A DNA stretch of 64,000 nucleotides, from positions 30,587,983 through 30,651,982 of the forward strand of contig NC_063174.1 in the NCBI RefSeq assembly GCF_023159225.1, read 5' to 3'. The notes beneath the pieces are model-generated. The model had not been told where the DNA came from, searched no databases, and was given only the letters and a program-made list of their open reading frames with translations. Positions 1 to 10,880 of the stretch are shown piece after piece. The stretch comes from Perognathus longimembris pacificus. Lineage: Eukaryota > Chordata > Mammalia > Rodentia > Heteromyidae. Numbering within the stretch: position 1 is the stretch's first letter; every line of letters begins with the position of its first letter. The position numbers and the translations under genes are program-made.

Positions 1-221
1 ATTAGCCAGTCCTATTATGTCAAGTAAAAAAACCTAGGATGTAAACAAATGTCCAATACAAATAAAGGAAGAGATTTATTATAACAGGATTTGTGCCTAA
101 AGATAAACAAGGTATCAGTTGGTGATACTGTGATTCTACCAACAACTTTCGAGAACTTACCCAAGAAGTTGAGATCTCTAATGACAGAAGGGGAGACCAC
201 AGACTGAAAGTGAAGTCAAGA
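1..221. other. unique intergenic sequence
   Basis: AT-rich sequence without a recognisable gene or repeat. The short open frames here have no family resemblance I can name. Confidence 0.5.
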
Positions 222-468
222 AGGTTGTGGCTGTGGGCGGGAATGTGGCCTGGTGATAAGAGTGTTTGCTTGCATGCGTGAATCCCTGCATTTGATTCCT
301 TAGCACCACATATACAGAAAAAGCCGGAAGTGGTGCTGTGGCTCAAGTGGTAGAGTGCTAGACTTGAGCAAAAAGAAGCTCAGGGACAGTACTCAGGCCC
401 TGAGTTCAAGCCCCAGGACTGGAAAAACAAACAAACAACAACAACAAAAAAAAAAACAGGTTGTGGCT
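222..468 (+). mobile_element. IDL-Geo SINE with target-site duplication
   Basis: An ID/tRNA-Ala-like left monomer is followed by the Geo right monomer and an A-rich (CAAA) tail. Flanking copies of aggttgtggct at 222-232 and 458-468 are the target-site duplication, so the element proper is 233-457. It is more diverged than the young copies elsewhere in the window. Confidence 0.88.
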
Positions 469-508
469 ACATATTAGCAATTATTTTCTCCAAAGGGAAT
501 TGCAATCT

Positions 509-577
<69 letters not shown>

Positions 578-593
578 TGTGTGTGTGTGTGTG
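509..593. repeat. (CT)n(TG)n microsatellite
   Basis: About 33 CT units followed by about 9 TG units, abutting the 3' tail of the next antisense SINE. Confidence 0.95.
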
Positions 594-825
594 CTGATCT
601 TGGGGCTTGAACTCAGGGTGCTATCTGGGTGCTGCTCTTGAGCTTTTGTGCTTAAGGCTAGTGCTCTACTTGAACCACAACTTCACTTCTGGCTTTTGTT
701 GGGGGAGTGGTAAGGGGGTGTAGTTAATTGAAGGTAAGACTCTCATGAATTTTCCTGCCCGGGCTGGCTTCACACTGCCACCCTCAGGTCTCAGCCTCCT
801 GAGTAGCCATGATTACCAGCTTCAC
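594..825 (-). mobile_element. 7SL-head Geo SINE (B1-Geo), antisense
   Basis: In antisense order: Geo right monomer, linker (rc of ctccaattaac), then a B1/Alu-like head with the hallmark of a reversed 7SL element, tcagcctcctgagtagc. A TG-rich tail is shared with the adjacent microsatellite. Confidence 0.8.
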
Positions 826-1080
826 TTTGCTTTCTCTTTTGTTTCTCTTTTTCCTCTAGCTAGGGATCATGGACTGAACAGCATTGGAACTAGAACTCTA
901 GGATAGCAGACAAAGTTCTACACAGCACTGGAATCATGGCAGGAAAATGTCTCACATTTTTATTATTAAACTTTCTACTGCTTTATAGTTCCAAACACCC
1001 AGCTAAGAATTGTGATTTAAAACTTGAGTCCAATGTAGAGACAAGGTTGTGATAATTGAAATTCTTTAACCACTTTTTAA

Positions 1081-1405
1081 AAACATTTATTGTAAAGGTG
1101 ATGTACAGCGGGATTATAGTTACATAAGGTCATGAGTACATTTGTTTTTTAACAGTGTTATCCCTTCCCTCATTTTCATCCCCTCCAACTCCCTCCCTGC
1201 TCCAAGTTGTAAAGTTCATTTCCAACATAATGTCTGGTGAGTATTACTGTTGCATTGGTTCACCTTTTGTCCCACTGTTTCTGTGGTTCCCCTTCCCTTC
1301 CTCAAATTGGATAAACATATACAAGACAAAGGGTACAGGAATTAAAAACAGTGACAACAGTAAATAAGCCAAAGGAACAAAACCAGAAAGAAACAACTGC
1401 AAGGT

Positions 1406-1475
<70 letters not shown>

Positions 1476-2057
1476 GAGAAAAAGAAGAAAAAACCTCATT
1501 TCCATTTCTTGGAGTTCATTTTGATAAGCATCGTTTTATATAGTCATATGCACATAGTTATTGAGCTATTGTGATCCTCTGCTAAGAATATCCTAGACTT
1601 ATTCTAGTTATTACAAATGAGGGAAATGATGCAGCCTCTATTTTGTTGGGTCTAGCTTGCTTCATTTAATATAATTTTTTCCAAGTCTTTCCATTTCATT
1701 ACAAATGTCATTCTTTCTAATGGAAGCATAGAATTCCATTGTGCATATATAACATGTTTTCTTGATCCATTCATCTACTGAGGGACATCTGGGTTGATTC
1801 TGTTATCTTAGCTATGATAAATAATGCTGCAATGAACATGGTTGTGCTGATAGCTTTTGTGTAGCCTTGTTTGTGGTCTTTTGGGTAAATGCCCAGCAGT
1901 GCGATTGCTGGATCTAGGGGAGTTCTATGTTTTGTCTTTTAAGGAACCTCCATGCTGCTTTCCAGAGTGGTTGAACAAATTTACATTCCCACCAACAGTG
2001 CAGTAACATTCCCTTTTGGTCACATCCCTGCCAGCATTTGTTATGATTAGTTTTCTT
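1081..2057 (-). mobile_element. LINE-1 3' end, antisense (distal half)
   Basis: Read on the minus strand this is the end of L1 ORF2 followed by the 3' UTR. The stretch 1650-2057 is the reverse complement of the conserved segment coding for the C-terminal ORF2 region (ggtgaatgg-type motifs around 1740-1800, the cys-rich zone around 1940-2040). 1081-1400 is the 3' UTR and contains a CA/GA microsatellite. The element continues at 3043 after a retropseudogene insertion. No intact ORF remains. Confidence 0.85.
1408..1474. repeat. (CA)n(GA)n microsatellite
   Basis: About 24 CA units running into about 9 GA units, within the L1 3' UTR remnant. Confidence 0.95.
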
Positions 2058-2072
2058 GAAAATGGCCATTCT

Positions 2073-3027
2073 ATGGCCCAAAGTGGCACCAGTGTGGTGC
2101 TGGGGAGAGATGGCAGGCCCGAGGACACCAAGATGGCAGTATACCCACCAAGTCATCCAACTTCTTCCCTACAAGATGCAAAACTTAGAAGACCAATAGT
2201 CATGGCTATGATAGAAAAAAAATTGAATCTCTTAGAAAAGTAACTTTATTTGTACATCTTTTGACTGGCCATGGTTCCTAAGAATTATCTAGGAAATGAT
2301 CAACTTTATTGAGTTGGCTATATGAAGAATGCATGTTTGAAAATAAATCGAGAGCCAGTAGTAGTCATTCCCACAGGGCCTTAAATATAAGCGGAACAGT
2401 TCTCCTTGGAACAACAGCTGGCATCTCTGGAATATCAGCAAACTTGGTATTCATAAGTTGCTTCAAAGTCAGTTATGATACTTTGAAGACATTTACATCA
2501 TTGGCTACACTTCCATTTTTATCTTCAGTAGTTACTTACAAACTCCTTGTAACTGATGCTTTGTGTTTAGGTAACATAAGCAAGGAAAATTGTGCCCTGA
2601 GAAGTTTGCTTGTTAGTATAATGTGTGGCGTGTTGCATCCCACTGCTTTGGCTTTTTCTAAAAATGGATGTCTTGCAGTCAAGTACCACACAGTCCCACT
2701 GCCACCAAAAGGAAGAGTTTTACTCCACAGGGTGCTGTTTTGTCAAGTGGATATAAAACTAATGATGATTCCTCTGATCTTCCAGACATGTTTTGGACTA
2801 TTTAATGGTCTACAACATTATGCAATATATGAAAGAACACTTGAAAACTATATGTAAAGAACAATGAATGGAAGCTAACACAGCAGAATGATTTTTTTTT
2901 CACTGAAGACATAGCCATTGCTGAAAGAATGAAAAATAACTCCTGTTTCTGTTCTATTTGCCTGGTATATGTCAGACACTTAATAAATATGTAATAATTC
3001 AATGAATGTTATTTTTAAAAAAAGAAA
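2073..3027 (+). pseudogene. TMEM126B: TMEM126B processed pseudogene
   Basis: An intronless retrocopy. The frame at about 2131-2243 carries the DAKLRRP motif of the TMEM126B N-terminus and ends in a stop. A second frame at 2384-2857 resumes with LGTTAGISG and runs through [34 protein letters not shown] and the C-terminal NGLQHYAI, so the two halves are in different frames. About 140 bases between them (2244-2383) match no part of the protein I know and begin with GTAACT-like sequence, possibly retained intron or an alternative exon. An AATAAA lies at 2982-2987, followed by an eroded A-rich tail. The insertion is bracketed by a perfect 15-bp target-site duplication, gaaaatggccattct, at 2058-2072 and 3028-3042. 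The parent encodes a mitochondrial complex I assembly factor; this copy is non-functional in my judgement. A 182-residue frame survives at 2309-2857, but it lacks the N-terminus. Confidence 0.9.
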
Positions 3028-3042
3028 GAAAATGGCCATTCT

Positions 3043-3525
3043 AACTGGGATAAGGTAGAACCTCAATTTTGTTTTGATTTGCATTTCTTTTATAGCCAGA
3101 GATGTTGAACATATCTTCATCTGTCTATTGGCTAGTCTTATTTCTTCTTCAGAGAAGTCTCTCTTTGTTTGTGTTTTTTTTTTTTTTTGGCCAGTCCTGG
3201 GCCTTGAACTCAGGGCCTGAGCACTGTCCCTGGCTTCCTTTTGCTCAAGGCTAGCACTCTGCCACTTGAGCCACAGCGCCACTTCTGGCCATTTTCTGTA
3301 TATGTGGTGCTGGGGAATTGAACCCAGGGCCTCATGTATACGAGGCAAGCTCTCTTGCCACTAGGCCATATCCCCAGCCCAGAGAAGTCTCTCTTTAAGT
3401 CTTTTGCCTACTTATTAATGGGGTTGTTTTTGAGGAGTTGTTTTGGGAGTTAATTTTTTGAGCTCTAAGTATATTTTTGACATGAGGCCCTTGTCTGTTG
3501 TGTAGCTAGCTTTAATAACTTAGCA
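3043..3525 (-). mobile_element. LINE-1 ORF2 fragment, antisense (proximal half)
   Basis: Continuation of the L1 interrupted by the TMEM126B retrocopy. The join resumes at the duplicated target. It carries the reversed L1 ORF2 segment (gattttgcatttctt-like, then ggggttgttttt-like at about 3421) and is split again by a SINE at 3167-3380. Confidence 0.85.
3167..3380 (-). mobile_element. IDL-Geo SINE inside L1, with 16-bp duplication
   Basis: Full-length antisense copy with a T-run where the A tail is reversed. A perfect duplication, agagaagtctctcttt, is at 3151-3166 and 3381-3396. It post-dates the host L1. Confidence 0.95.
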
Positions 3526-5511
3526 TTTAAAAAATATCAAAACATGAACTACATTTTTCAAATGCAAACAATACATGAAAATCATTTAATTCATAAATGT
3601 GATGTTGATCTAAGTTCACAATCTGTTATAGAAATTAACAATGAGAGACCAAATTTACTTTAAACCTTATTGTGAAAGATGATTTTCTGGCTGCTATTCC
3701 CATGAGGGAAATGGTTGGTACTGTTTGTACCTTTAAGATCATAGTACAAAAGAATTAAGTAAACACAGTAAGAAAGGTAAGACAAATATAACCTTTATTC
3801 TCTTTTAAAAATCCATCAAATAGCATCTGGAACTACATTCATTCATTTAATTAGATAGTCTCATTAGAATTTCATGGTCTTGTTTAGCATTTTATAGCAA
3901 CAGACTGATATTCTATAAGTGCCAGCAAAATACATAGTAGCCTTCAACTATATGGTGAAAGTAATAGGGCTGGACTAGTGAGCTGCCTGATCAAACATTC
4001 ATCACAAATATGATTAAAGTAATTGTAATGATCAGATTTTCATAGTGTTAGACTACAATACTTAGTTGAACACTAAAATGTATCACATTCAGGAATTGGA
4101 AAGCCAACACATTGAAATGACTAAAGTTATTTCACATATGTGGAAATGAAACAGACTCTTAAATTACTATATTCTCGTAGAAGATCCAAGACAGGCATCA
4201 ATGAGTTGTATGCTGTCCAATCATTAGTATTTATCAACAAACTAGAGGAAGCTATCACAAAAAATCAATGTAAATTGTTCAATAGTTGACTACTAAAAAA
4301 TATAAGACACAGTTCAAGACCTTGTACTGCCTTAAGAAATGAGACAGTAGGAAGAGTAGTAACTAGCAGGCAGCTGTAATAATTAGCAGGACTGGAGAAA
4401 TCTGGCAAACAGCAAATAAGTGCTCTCAAAACAATGGCTAGGATGACATCACTAAGTTTTATTTAAAAGTTATTGTAACATAAAAGGAAGATTTTAAGAA
4501 AAATATATCCCATTGCTTCTTAAAAGTAACTTAATGTCGATTCTAGTCTATATTTGATTTGATAACATAAGTTAAATTCTCTTAGGTATAAACAAGAGTT
4601 CAGACATCAAAGTGTACTGAGGGAGGTGAGGAAATGCAGGTGCCTTTAGGTTAACAACTTTCCCTCTAAGATCACACACAGCTTTCTTACTCTAAGGTTC
4701 TTAGCCATGCAAACTGGCCTAGCATTTTACATAGCATCTGGCAAAGTCGGCCCAAACACAGAATGAGTGAACACGAATCCAGCCCTGCAAATCTGCACCC
4801 TAACTAGTGTGCTAGTCACAGCATGGTCTTTTCATTCATTTCACAGAGCTTCCTGTGTTTAAGACAGAGTGCTAGCCAGAAGCTGAAGTCTTGTGATCAT
4901 CACTGCTCCTAGAAAGAAACTACTGCCTGAAACTCTGAACTCAGGCACCTACTGTCGGGTAAAGGTCCCAAAATTCCCACGGGGAATCTCCACAGAAGTT
5001 TAAGCATGCTCAAGCTTTAGTGGGTCAGACCCTGTGGGGTTGATAACTCCTAATCTACCCCCTTCCGATTCTGCTGATTACCTGTGGGCCTTTCTCCCCC
5101 CCCCCCCCCCCAATAACCCCACGAAAAACGTCACACTCTAACAAAAGCATTGGATCAGAACAAGCAGCCTAGTTCTGGGTCTCTGATCTTGAATCATCCA
5201 TTTCATATCAATAGGTCTCTCAGTTCCTCCCTCTGATAGGTGTTGACTGAGAATCTTCTCCTTATAGCTTTGGAATGCTACAGACATTAAGGACTAGACA
5301 CATCCACGCAGTCACGAAGAAGGAAGAAAATGTGCGAGCCCTGTTCCATTCTGAAGTTCATTCAAACACCCCATCAGGACAGTAGACAGGCAGAAAGAGG
5401 GCGATTCATTTCTCTGAGCCCCTGGTCCACAGAGGGGAGCGAAGCAGGGTGAGTTTGAAATTGCCCAAGCAGCGGTCCAGATTTTGGGGAGCGGGAAGGA
5501 GACGGCTGGCT
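3526..5511 (-). other. TMEM30B: putative TMEM30B 3' UTR, repeat-free
   Basis: About 2 kb downstream of the TMEM30B stop (leftward) contains no SINE, L1 or long microsatellite apart from a 14-base C run at about 5098-5111. That is unusual in this repeat-dense window. I infer that most of it is the 3' UTR, ending near 3775 just past the distal AATAAA at 3794-3799. The L1 begins immediately beyond it at about 3525. Confidence 0.55.
3794..3799 (-). terminator. TMEM30B: candidate TMEM30B poly(A) signal
   Basis: TTTATT on the plus strand, so AATAAA on the gene strand, inside the context GAATAAAG. It is the most distal canonical hexamer before the downstream L1. An alternative hexamer lies near 4459. 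Confidence 0.45.
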
Positions 5512-6570
5512 TCAATCGTCCTCCTCGTCTTCGTTCTGGTCCTGGTAGCGGATGTAGACGACCAGCATGACAAAGCCCACGAGGATGCAGAGGGAGCCGA
5601 CGACCAAGTAGGCGATCCCCAAGAAGGGATTCTTCCCCCCCATCCACGAGATGTTGCTGAAGATGATGAGCTTGTGGCCGCCGAAGGCGCGGACCGGGTA
5701 GTTGTAGGTAATGTTGACCCGGTAGGCGCCCCGGGGCAGCCCGGCCGTGTAGTCGCCCTGGCGGATGCGCGCGTACAGCTTGCGGAAGGTGGGCAGCGCG
5801 GCGGTGCGCATCCACACCACGAAATCCTGGTTGATGAAGCCAGTATTGTTGGGGTCGGGGCTGAGCTCGTAGACAGGCCGGTGCCAATTGGGCGGAGGCG
5901 CCGTGCCGCGGAACGCCAGCGCCAGGCTGCCGTTCACCAGCGGCGGGTTTCGGAACTTGACGTGGTAGTCTGTCCACCAGGCGATGGCGGTGCGATCCAG
6001 ATGCACCTCCTCGAAGGGTCCCCCGGGCCGGCGCTGGTGCCAGAGCGAGAAGGTGTCATTGAAAAGGCTGTTGGCGATGGCGCCGCAGGGCGCGACGGGC
6101 AGGCCGGCGGCGCTGAACTGGTACGGGGCGCACTCGTTGGCCGGGTGGCGCAGCGCGCTCTGCAGCCCGCTGAGCTGCGCGTCGTCGCGGGACACCCCGT
6201 AGCGCCGATTGTTCTGGTAGAAGTTGGACAGCTCGTAGTACAGGTACACGGGGCCCGGGAAGAGCTCGGGCAGCGAGAAGTACCAGGCGCACGAACACTT
6301 GGGCGGCGGCGCGCGGCCCTGACCGAGGGCGGCACATACCGAGCAGTTGCCGGTGCCCGGGTTGCCCGTGTAGTCGTACTCGAGCTCCTTGATGCCGTTG
6401 GAGGAGTAGTAGAGACCCAGGCCCAGGCCGATGAACGCCAGGCCCGCGCAGAAGAAGAGCGGCAGCGTGATGCTGGCCGACAGCAGCGGCTGCCAGGCCG
6501 GGAGGCGCTGCTGGGTGAAGGCGGTGTTGTCGGGCTGGTGCGCGCCCCGCGCCGTGGCGCTCCAGGTCAT
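5512..6570 (-). CDS. TMEM30B: TMEM30B / CDC50B, P4-ATPase flippase subunit
   Basis: Encodes 352 residues, against about 351 in human TMEM30B, in a single exon as is typical for this gene. CDC50 proteins pair with P4-type ATPases, let them leave the ER, and take part in moving phosphatidylserine and phosphatidylethanolamine to the cytosolic leaflet. Visible architecture: short cytosolic N-terminus ([20 protein letters not shown]), first membrane segment at about 31-55, large lumenal domain at about 56-312, second membrane segment at about 315-340, and an acidic cytosolic tail ending DEEDD. The lumenal domain has paired cysteines (C76, C79, C92, C94, C147, C162) and N-glycosylation sequons near N75, N171, N213, N241, N286 and N306. 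The family motif around [10 protein letters not shown] and [14 protein letters not shown] is intact. The start is the ATG at 6570; the frame stays open upstream, but no in-frame ATG precedes it and human homology begins here. No frameshift or stop is seen. A long plus-strand frame across the same bases is a GC-driven shadow. Confidence 0.98.
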   Translation of the reverse strand: MTWSATARGAHQPDNTAFTQQRLPAWQPLLSASITLPLFFCAGLAFIGLGLGLYYSSNGIKELEYDYTGNPGTGNCSVCAALGQGRAPPPKCSCAWYFSLPELFPGPVYLYYELSNFYQNNRRYGVSRDDAQLSGLQSALRHPANECAPYQFSAAGLPVAPCGAIANSLFNDTFSLWHQRRPGGPFEEVHLDRTAIAWWTDYHVKFRNPPLVNGSLALAFRGTAPPPNWHRPVYELSPDPNNTGFINQDFVVWMRTAALPTFRKLYARIRQGDYTAGLPRGAYRVNITYNYPVRAFGGHKLIIFSNISWMGGKNPFLGIAYLVVGSLCILVGFVMLVVYIRYQDQNEDEEDD

Positions 6571-6990
6571 GGTGGCCACGCGGGACCCGCCGCGCCCACC
6601 CACCCGGGAGCGCTCCGGTGGGGCCGGCGGAGGAGCGCCCCTTTCTCTGCTCTGGGTGGACCCGAGGGCTACACTCGGCGCCGACTTCAGGCTAGCTCAG
6701 GTGTGTTTTTCCTCTGGCCCCGCCCCCTACCCAGGCGCAGGTGAGTCTTCAGTTCCTGGATCTCGGAAACGTCCCCGGAGGTTGTAGTTCCGCCTCGGCC
6801 GAGGGATCCGAGTTGACTCCGCCCCCTGCGGGGGAACTCTGAGCCCGCCCCACTCCATCTGAGGTGAACCGGCGGGCGGGGGAGGGCGGGAGAAGGCGGG
6901 GAAGGAGGGAGGGCTAGATGGGGTTCCTGCTTGGTGTGGCTGGTCAGGTTCACCTTTCCTTTCGGTGCCGGTTCCCCGCGCTGGCTCCTC
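6571..6990 (-). promoter_or_regulatory. TMEM30B: TMEM30B promoter / 5' leader CpG island
   Basis: CpG-dense sequence continues from the coding region (island about 5520-6990) with several GC boxes (ccgcccc / gggcggg near 6718-6725, 6845-6850 and 6875-6900) and no TATA box. A GTGAGT at 6741 lies on the opposite strand, so it is not a donor for this gene. No upstream ATG occurs on the gene strand between 6571 and about 6780. The exact transcription start cannot be read from the sequence. Confidence 0.6.
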
Positions 6991-7429
6991 CTTCTCCGGG
7001 GTGAGTGACTTGGCCTCAGGCTGCCTCTGAGTGGCTCCTACCTGGATCAGGTTAACTCCTTTCTCTTCCGGCTTTCAAGTTAACAGGGCGTTCCTGTGCC
7101 AGTTTACCCTAAATCATAGGCGCTTCAGAGACTAGAAGAATTCTGCCTGTCCTTATTGTTTAGAGGAAGGGTTCTGGATTCTTTTGTCTTTGCAGGTTAA
7201 TTTATATTCCCCTTTCAGTCCGCTTTCAGCCACAAATTGCCATGCCCTGGGAATTACTTTATGGCAAATCTGTTTCAGATTCTAAATTCAACTCTTTCAA
7301 TCATATTCTAGCTTTAAAAACAACAACAACAACAAACATGATATTCTGGCCAGATGTTCCAAGCTGGCTGCAAAACTAAGAAAGGTAAAAAGTCCTCTAA
7401 CTATAGGATAACTCTTGAAACAAGAGAAT
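6991..7429. other. unique upstream flank of TMEM30B
   Basis: Moderately GC-rich, falling to AT-rich. No gene or repeat recognised apart from a short (CAA)n at about 7320-7335. Confidence 0.5.
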
Positions 7430-7605
7430 CAGGCCCAGTGCCCATGGCTCACGCCTCTAATCCTGGATATTCAGGAGGCTGAGATTTGAGGATTGCCGTT
7501 CGAAGCCAGCATGGGCAGACAAATCTGACTCTCATCTTGTCAGAAGTGGAGCTATGGATCAAGTGGTAGAGCACCCGGGCCTTGAATTGAAGGGGGTGGG
7601 GGGAA
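7430..7605 (+). mobile_element. B1-Geo SINE, Geo half shortened
   Basis: A 7SL-like head (gctcacgcctctaatcc) is joined to a short Geo remnant (gtggagctatggatcaagtgg). The 3' third is lost. Confidence 0.75.
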
Positions 7606-7861
7606 TATCAAAGCTAGCATCTTCCCTAGCTGATGGAAAAGCCACCCAGGAGAAAATGTGCTGGACTAGGTGATCAGTATGTGATTTTTTTTCTTTTACT
7701 TTTAGATTATTTGTCTGACTGGCGTAAGGTCTAATCCAAGGTTCCAGGGACTAGTTTGCTATCCACAATCAAGGACATTAGGAATGTTTGACCTAAGGAA
7801 ATAAAGAGATGAATTTATAGAATTTTTAAGAACTCAACACAAACTCCAAGGATTGCCTGGG

Positions 7862-8070
7862 ATTTTGGTTTTGTTTAGCTGGTCCTGGGACTTGAACTCA
7901 GAGCCTGGGTGCTATCCTTGAGCTTTTCTGCTCCAGGCTAGTACTTCTGGCTCTTATGGTGGTTAGTTGGAGATGAGAGTCTCACAAACTCTTCTCCTGG
8001 ACTGGCTTCAAACCACAGTCTTCAAATCTCATTCTCCTAAATAGCTATGATTACAGGCAGAAGCCCCCAT
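7862..8070 (-). mobile_element. B1-Geo SINE, antisense
   Basis: Geo monomer (reversed) with a deletion in its A-box region, followed by the reversed 7SL head ending near 8070. Confidence 0.78.
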
Positions 8071-8507
8071 GGAATTCTGTGTTTTTAAAAAGTTGTTGTT
8101 TTTAAATCTAGATTGGTACAAACACATGAGAGAGTATGGGGTCATTTCACATTGTGTAAAATCCTCCCTAGGTATTTCACTATGCCTTCTTCTCTAGTTC
8201 ATAAAATATTTCTCTATTATACTTTCACACTTGCATTTAGGAGTTATTCAAAGTTTGTTGAAACTTGGGAAGCCAAAATACTTGTTAAACAACCCGACTA
8301 GATTTTAAACAACTGCCCCAAGTGTTCAGCCTTATGCTGAGGAACAGAGACAATTAGATTGAGAAGAATTCTTCATCTTTAAGTACGTGTAGCAACAATC
8401 AAAATAACCAATAACCAGCATATAATCGAGCACCAAATGCTGCTTTATAAACAGGAAAATAAAAATTTAATATTATTTTAATTATACTTTGTTGGTTTGG
8501 TTTGTCT
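8071..8507. other. unique AT-rich intergenic sequence
   Basis: No homology recognised. A 62-residue open frame at 8113-8301 has no known motif. Confidence 0.45.
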
Positions 8508-8744
8508 GTTATGTCAGTTGTGGGGCTTGAACTCAGGGTCTGGGTGCTGGCCTTGAGCTCTTTTGCTCAAAGCTAAGCACTTTGCCACTTGAGCCATAGC
8601 TCCACTTCCAGTTTTTAAGTGGCTAATTGGAGATTAGAGTCTCACAGAGACTTTTCTGCCCAGGCTGGCTTTGAACCGTGATCATCAGATTTTAGCCTCC
8701 TGAGTAGCTAAGATTACAGGTATACAGGTGTGAGCTACCTGGCT
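8508..8744 (-). mobile_element. B1-Geo SINE, antisense
   Basis: Full-length dimer. The Geo-linker-7SL head order is clear, including the reversed linker ctaattggagat at about 8624. Confidence 0.88.
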
Positions 8745-9340
8745 TGCTTTTTTGTTTTGTGGAATTTGTGAGTGTCATTGGAGAATACTGAGGGAGATGC
8801 AAACGACTTTAATTCCCTTCTTAGAACCCAAGAGAGGAAATCCTAACATTTTCTACAAGGACCCACAGTGAGATTCATTCTCTACTACACTTTCTACCTC
8901 TACCTCCAGAAGACAAATGATTAAATACTTCTAATTGAGTTCCACCCACCCTATAGCACTGAGTCACCCATCTACTTGGTACAGCAATTTGGTTCTTACA
9001 ACATTATCAAGCTGATCTTAAGTCTACCACTGCTGGCCACCACACCCCTAAAAGCACAAGCCCTCCTGTCATTTCCTCTGTTTTTCCTCTCCCTGAATGA
9101 CTTAATAAAACATTAATTTACTCATTCCATTAGTGAAAATAATATAAAGTTCCAAAATTAAAAAATAATATTTCAAGACAAAGAATGGTCAACAGGATTA
9201 AAAACAGCTAAGGGTTCATGTGAGAGGAGCCATGGGCTTTAATGTCTGGCGGACTCAGCAGCATCTGTCCTCAGGTGTGGGAGGCAGCAGAAACAGGCAG
9301 ATGAGCCAGGTAGGTCAGACAACTCCTCAGAAGTATGTAA

Positions 9341-9430
9341 GGGCTGGGCATGTGGCCTCATGGTAGAGTGCTTGCCTGGCATGAGGCCCTGGATTCTATT
9401 CCTCGGTAACACATAAACAAAAAATAAATA
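9341..9430 (+). mobile_element. ID monomer SINE without Geo
   Basis: A single tRNA-Ala-like unit (gggctgggcatgtggcctcatgg to ggtaacacataaac) followed directly by an AATAA tail. It represents an ancestral or 3'-lost monomer. Confidence 0.8.
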
Positions 9431-9623
9431 ATGAAAATTAAAAGGAAAATAATAACCATTAAACAGAAAAAAGAAGTATGTGAGAAAGGGAGGATGAAGC
9501 AAATGGTCTTGATCTAGAAGATTCTACCTTGTAGCAAAGAGCTCTGTGTGGATGGCTGAAACGTGTATTCTAAGGCATATGCAGGTGTGGTTTAAGAAAC
9601 GGTGAGGAGGAATGGGGGGAGAG

Positions 9624-9824
9624 ACAGGTGCTGGTGGCTCCCTCCTGTAAGCCTAGCTACTCAAGAGGCTAAGTTCTGAGGATTGTGGTTCAAAGTCAGG
9701 CCAGGCAGGAAAGTCTGTGGAGTCTCTTATCTCCAATTAATCACCAGAAAACTGAATGTGGCACTGTGGCTCAAAGTGGTAGAGTGCCAGCTCTTGAACA
9801 AAAGAGCTCAGGCCCTGAGTTCAA
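9624..9824 (+). mobile_element. B1-Geo SINE
   Basis: Complete dimer, immediately followed without a tail by an IDL-Geo unit. The junction lies at the Geo B box (gagttcaag). Confidence 0.82.
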
Positions 9825-9992
9825 GCTGGGAATGTAGCTTAGTGGTAGAGTGCTTGCTTAGCATGCATGAAGTCTAGGGATCAATTCCTCAGTACCACAT
9901 AAATAGAAAAAGCCAGAAGTGGTGATGTGGCTCAAGCCGTAGCGCACAGAGAGGCTCAGGGACAGTGCCCAGTCCCTGAGTTCAATCCCCAA

Positions 9993-9994
<2 letters not shown>
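9825..9994 (+). mobile_element. IDL-Geo SINE fused to a GA microsatellite
   Basis: The element begins ctgggaatgtagc and ends at caatccccaagatg, where the expected A tail has become a purine microsatellite. Confidence 0.85.
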
Positions 9995-10047
<53 letters not shown>

Positions 10048-10172
10048 GAGGAGGGGAGGGAGGAGGGGGAGGGGGAGGGGGAGGAGGAGGAGGAGGTGGA
10101 GAGGAGGAGGAGGAGGAGGAGGAGGAGGAGGAGGAGGAGGAGGAGGAGGAGGAGGAGGAGGAGGAGGAGGAG
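9995..10172. repeat. (GA)n(GGA)n polypurine tract
   Basis: About 50 bases of GA, then about 130 bases of GGA/GGGGA repeats, all purine on the plus strand apart from isolated T. The long Glu/Arg/Gly-only reading frames across it are artefacts. Confidence 0.95.
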
Positions 10173-10337
10173 CAGCTCATGGACAGCAAAGGTAGGAGAA
10201 GGCTGGAGGATCTGGGTCCAGAGAGCAAGCAGTGTTATCTCTGCCCAGAAGTTGGAGGGCAGGGAGTAAACCTGGATGCAGCAAGCATGGAACTCCATCG
10301 AAGGAGGCAAGTTTTCATTTCATATCCTCTTTCTGAC

Positions 10338-10545
10338 TCCAGGTGTGGAGCTGTACATACATGGGTTATGGCAGCAATTGGGAGGCTAAGACAGGAGAAT
10401 CTTGAGTTCCAGGCCAGCCTGGGCTACATAGGAAGTCTCTAGATGGCTCTGTGGCCAACTACTCAAGAGGCTAAAGCAGGAAGACTACTTGAGCTTCAAA
10501 GTTCAAGGCCAGCCTGAACTGTATGTGAAAACCTTGACAACAAAC
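10338..10545 (+). mobile_element. two B1-type monomers in tandem
   Basis: The first unit (10338-10437) has the rodent B1 signature gagttccaggccagcctgggctacat. The second (about 10448-10545) is a more diverged 7SL-like unit. Neither carries Geo. Confidence 0.75.
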
Positions 10546-10621
10546 ATAAAACAGAAGAGTTTTTCTTTTTAAAAAAAATTGCCATACTTTCAATTTTAAA
10601 GGGATTTCATTATGACATTTC

Positions 10622-10663
<42 letters not shown>
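10622..10663. repeat. (CA)n microsatellite
   Basis: About 20 CA units. Confidence 0.95.
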
Positions 10664-10665
<2 letters not shown>

Positions 10666-10671
10666 CTTTGA

Positions 10672-10880
10672 TTATATTTACCTCTCTCTTTCCCTCCCCA
10701 TTTTTACTTTCATGACCTTGTTCTTGAAATTTTGTTTGGTCTTGTTTTGCTCTGTTCTCCCTTGGCTCCTACAAATGGGAGAAGACACATGACATTTGTC
10801 TTTGTGGGCCTGGATTATTTCATTTAACATGATGGTCTCCAGCTCCCTCCATGTTCCAGCAAACCACAGAAATTCATTCT
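10672..10880 (-). mobile_element. LINE-1 fragment, antisense
   Basis: Reversed L1 ORF2 3' sequence: the stretch from ggcctggattatttcattta to ccctccatgttcc corresponds to the conserved segment that reads ggaactggag on the gene strand. Confidence 0.6.

Noticed and set aside
5449..6744. 431-residue plus-strand open frame across TMEM30B
   Set aside because: It is the GC-rich antisense shadow of a conserved single-exon gene. Its composition (Ala/Arg/Gly/Val) and lack of homology argue against a real protein.
9927..10442. Glu/Arg/Gly-rich open frames
   Set aside because: Generated by the GA/GGA microsatellite and flanking SINE.
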